NCBI GenBank assembly: GCA_905250115.1
Contig: CAJNOI010000074.1
Location: forward strand, 1-64,000
Length of the DNA: 64,000 nt
From: Adineta steineri
Lineage: Eukaryota; Rotifera; Eurotatoria; Adinetida; Adinetidae
Reading direction: 5' to 3'
The notes below the pieces were generated by a model that searched no databases, was not told where the DNA came from, and worked only from the letters and a program-made list of their open reading frames with translations. Both the position numbers and the translations under genes were made by a program. The stretch's first letter is position 1. Each line of letters starts with the position of its first letter. Below, one piece after another: positions 62,776 to 64,000 of this stretch.

Positions 62776-64000
62776 TACTAGTGTTTTTCGGATTTAACAT
62801 AAAAACATTGAATCAAAAACTCATAAGAAGACTATTCAAACAATTTCTATGGAATATTATAAAATCCTTCTACAATTCGTAGATGATAAAGAATAGTTCT
62901 AGGTTATTGAAACGATAGAGGATACACTTGTTTCTGCTAACATATGCACAATATGTTTTTTCTTTCGATATATAATTTTATTTTTTCTATTAATATAATC
63001 GTTCTGATAATAATATACTAACAACAAGAAAAGCAAAATAATTCAGTCGAAAGTCATGCATTAGTTTAATAATATATCATCGATGGAATTCTATTACTTG
63101 ATGTTATCGTAGTCATGAAAATAAATCGATTATTTTAACTTTTTAGATAACTCTTATGAGAATAAAAATAGAAATTTCTGTCTATTAATTATCCCCTATC
63201 GATGAAATATTTTATTGAAACGTTTCACTATTCAATTCAATACTTATTTAATTGTCAAAATAAATCAATCATTAAAATGATTCATAAAGCAAGATAGTAG
63301 TAGTTATTAATATTTGTATCTTGACAGTAAGTGTTTAATTGAAGGATTGAAATACATATTTTTTCAATATGTTTTTTGGCATTTATTAAATACAAATATA
63401 TATATATATGGATGATTTGCGCTACCATTGTACCGTTTGATTAAAACAATAAAAGTGAATAGAAAGAAAACTTGAATCATACATTTGATATAGCTCTGTT
63501 AGTTATATATATATATTCCAGATAGTTTCCCGACTGTCAGTACTTTTGTTTTCGAGAAAATCGACGTTTCTAAAAACATTGAATATTGTAGATTTTCTGC
63601 TAAGATATTATATCTCGAACCGCTTTTTTTTACTAATATCGAGAGTAGATAGAAGACGAGATGCACCTTCCAATCATCGAAACTATCAAAAATCTTCGAT
63701 AAATATGCAAAATCAATCATTCATGATATTGTGATACTAGAAAATCTGTCGGGACATTTCTTGGAAAAAATATTGTTTTCTGATGAACGATGATTGTCTA
63801 AGAGATGATATTTCTATGGTAGGTTTACCACTTAGGGATCTTAAAATGATAAAAAAATAGTCGATTAATTTCCTATATTTATCGAGAAATCAAAGAAAAA
63901 TAATCAAAAATCTATTGGGACATTTACAACAACCATAGTCACTTACCCACTTTGTTTTTCGGTTTTGATTTGATTTGAAAGTTCATTAGAGAAAATTTTT

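Larger units (their letters stand above)
61808..64000. other. Intergenic region rich in miniature elements
   Basis: No gene supported. Contains a second-family hAT-like MITE (62249-62440), a short palindrome (62522-62538), and a small foldback (62642-62775). The right end is AT-rich and featureless. Confidence 0.6.

Overview
The window is animal nuclear DNA. It is AT-rich, almost every gene is split by introns of about 44-60 bp with GT...AG ends, and the gene set is metazoan: two nuclear receptors, a CRIM1-like receptor, a divergent TGF-beta-family receptor kinase, a synaptophysin-family protein, an N-terminal-type RASSF protein, condensin subunit H and the tRNA-splicing ligase RtcB. Tiny introns, dense genes on both strands, tandem paralogues and many short non-autonomous elements would suit a small-genome protostome such as a bdelloid rotifer; that taxonomic guess is inference. 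A 100-N gap (43680-43779) marks scaffolded assembly.

Layout. 1-8103 (+): two tandem M28/PA-domain aminopeptidase genes, the first cut by the window edge, separated by 4.5 kb holding a 348-bp foldback element. 8800-17832 (+, with a minus-strand interlude): a small coiled-coil protein, a RASSF protein, a decayed trypsin-like gene broken by a hAT-like MITE (-), an HMG-box-like protein (-), and a five-finger PBZ protein fused to an amidotransferase-like domain. 17821-29507 (-): a 17-exon C-type lectin/EGF membrane receptor whose coding end overlaps the PBZ gene by 12 bp, two tandem short-chain dehydrogenases, and a CRIM1 orthologue. 29508-32791 is empty. 32792-42240 (-): a 77-aa disordered protein, a CRT-like transporter, RtcB and NCAPH, the last two with foldback elements in long introns. 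43853-48025 (+): an NR2E-like nuclear receptor and a type I membrane protein. 48972-51610: a tandem duplication of about 1.1-1.2 kb, each copy carrying one small gene (-) with a TATA-like box and a hairpin 78-79 nt after the stop. 53315-54345 (-): synaptophysin-like gene. 55360-58544 (+): TGF-beta type I-like receptor kinase. 60083-61807 (+): HR96-like nuclear receptor. The rest is mostly non-coding with further miniature elements.

Apart from tandem duplicates (peptidases, dehydrogenases, small genes), neighbours do not form an obvious pathway. Splice models were built by hand by matching reading phase across GT/AG sites; they are internally consistent but not supported by transcripts. Two genes (CRIM1, NCAPH) each need removal of one A from a poly-A run, most easily explained by homopolymer errors in the assembly.
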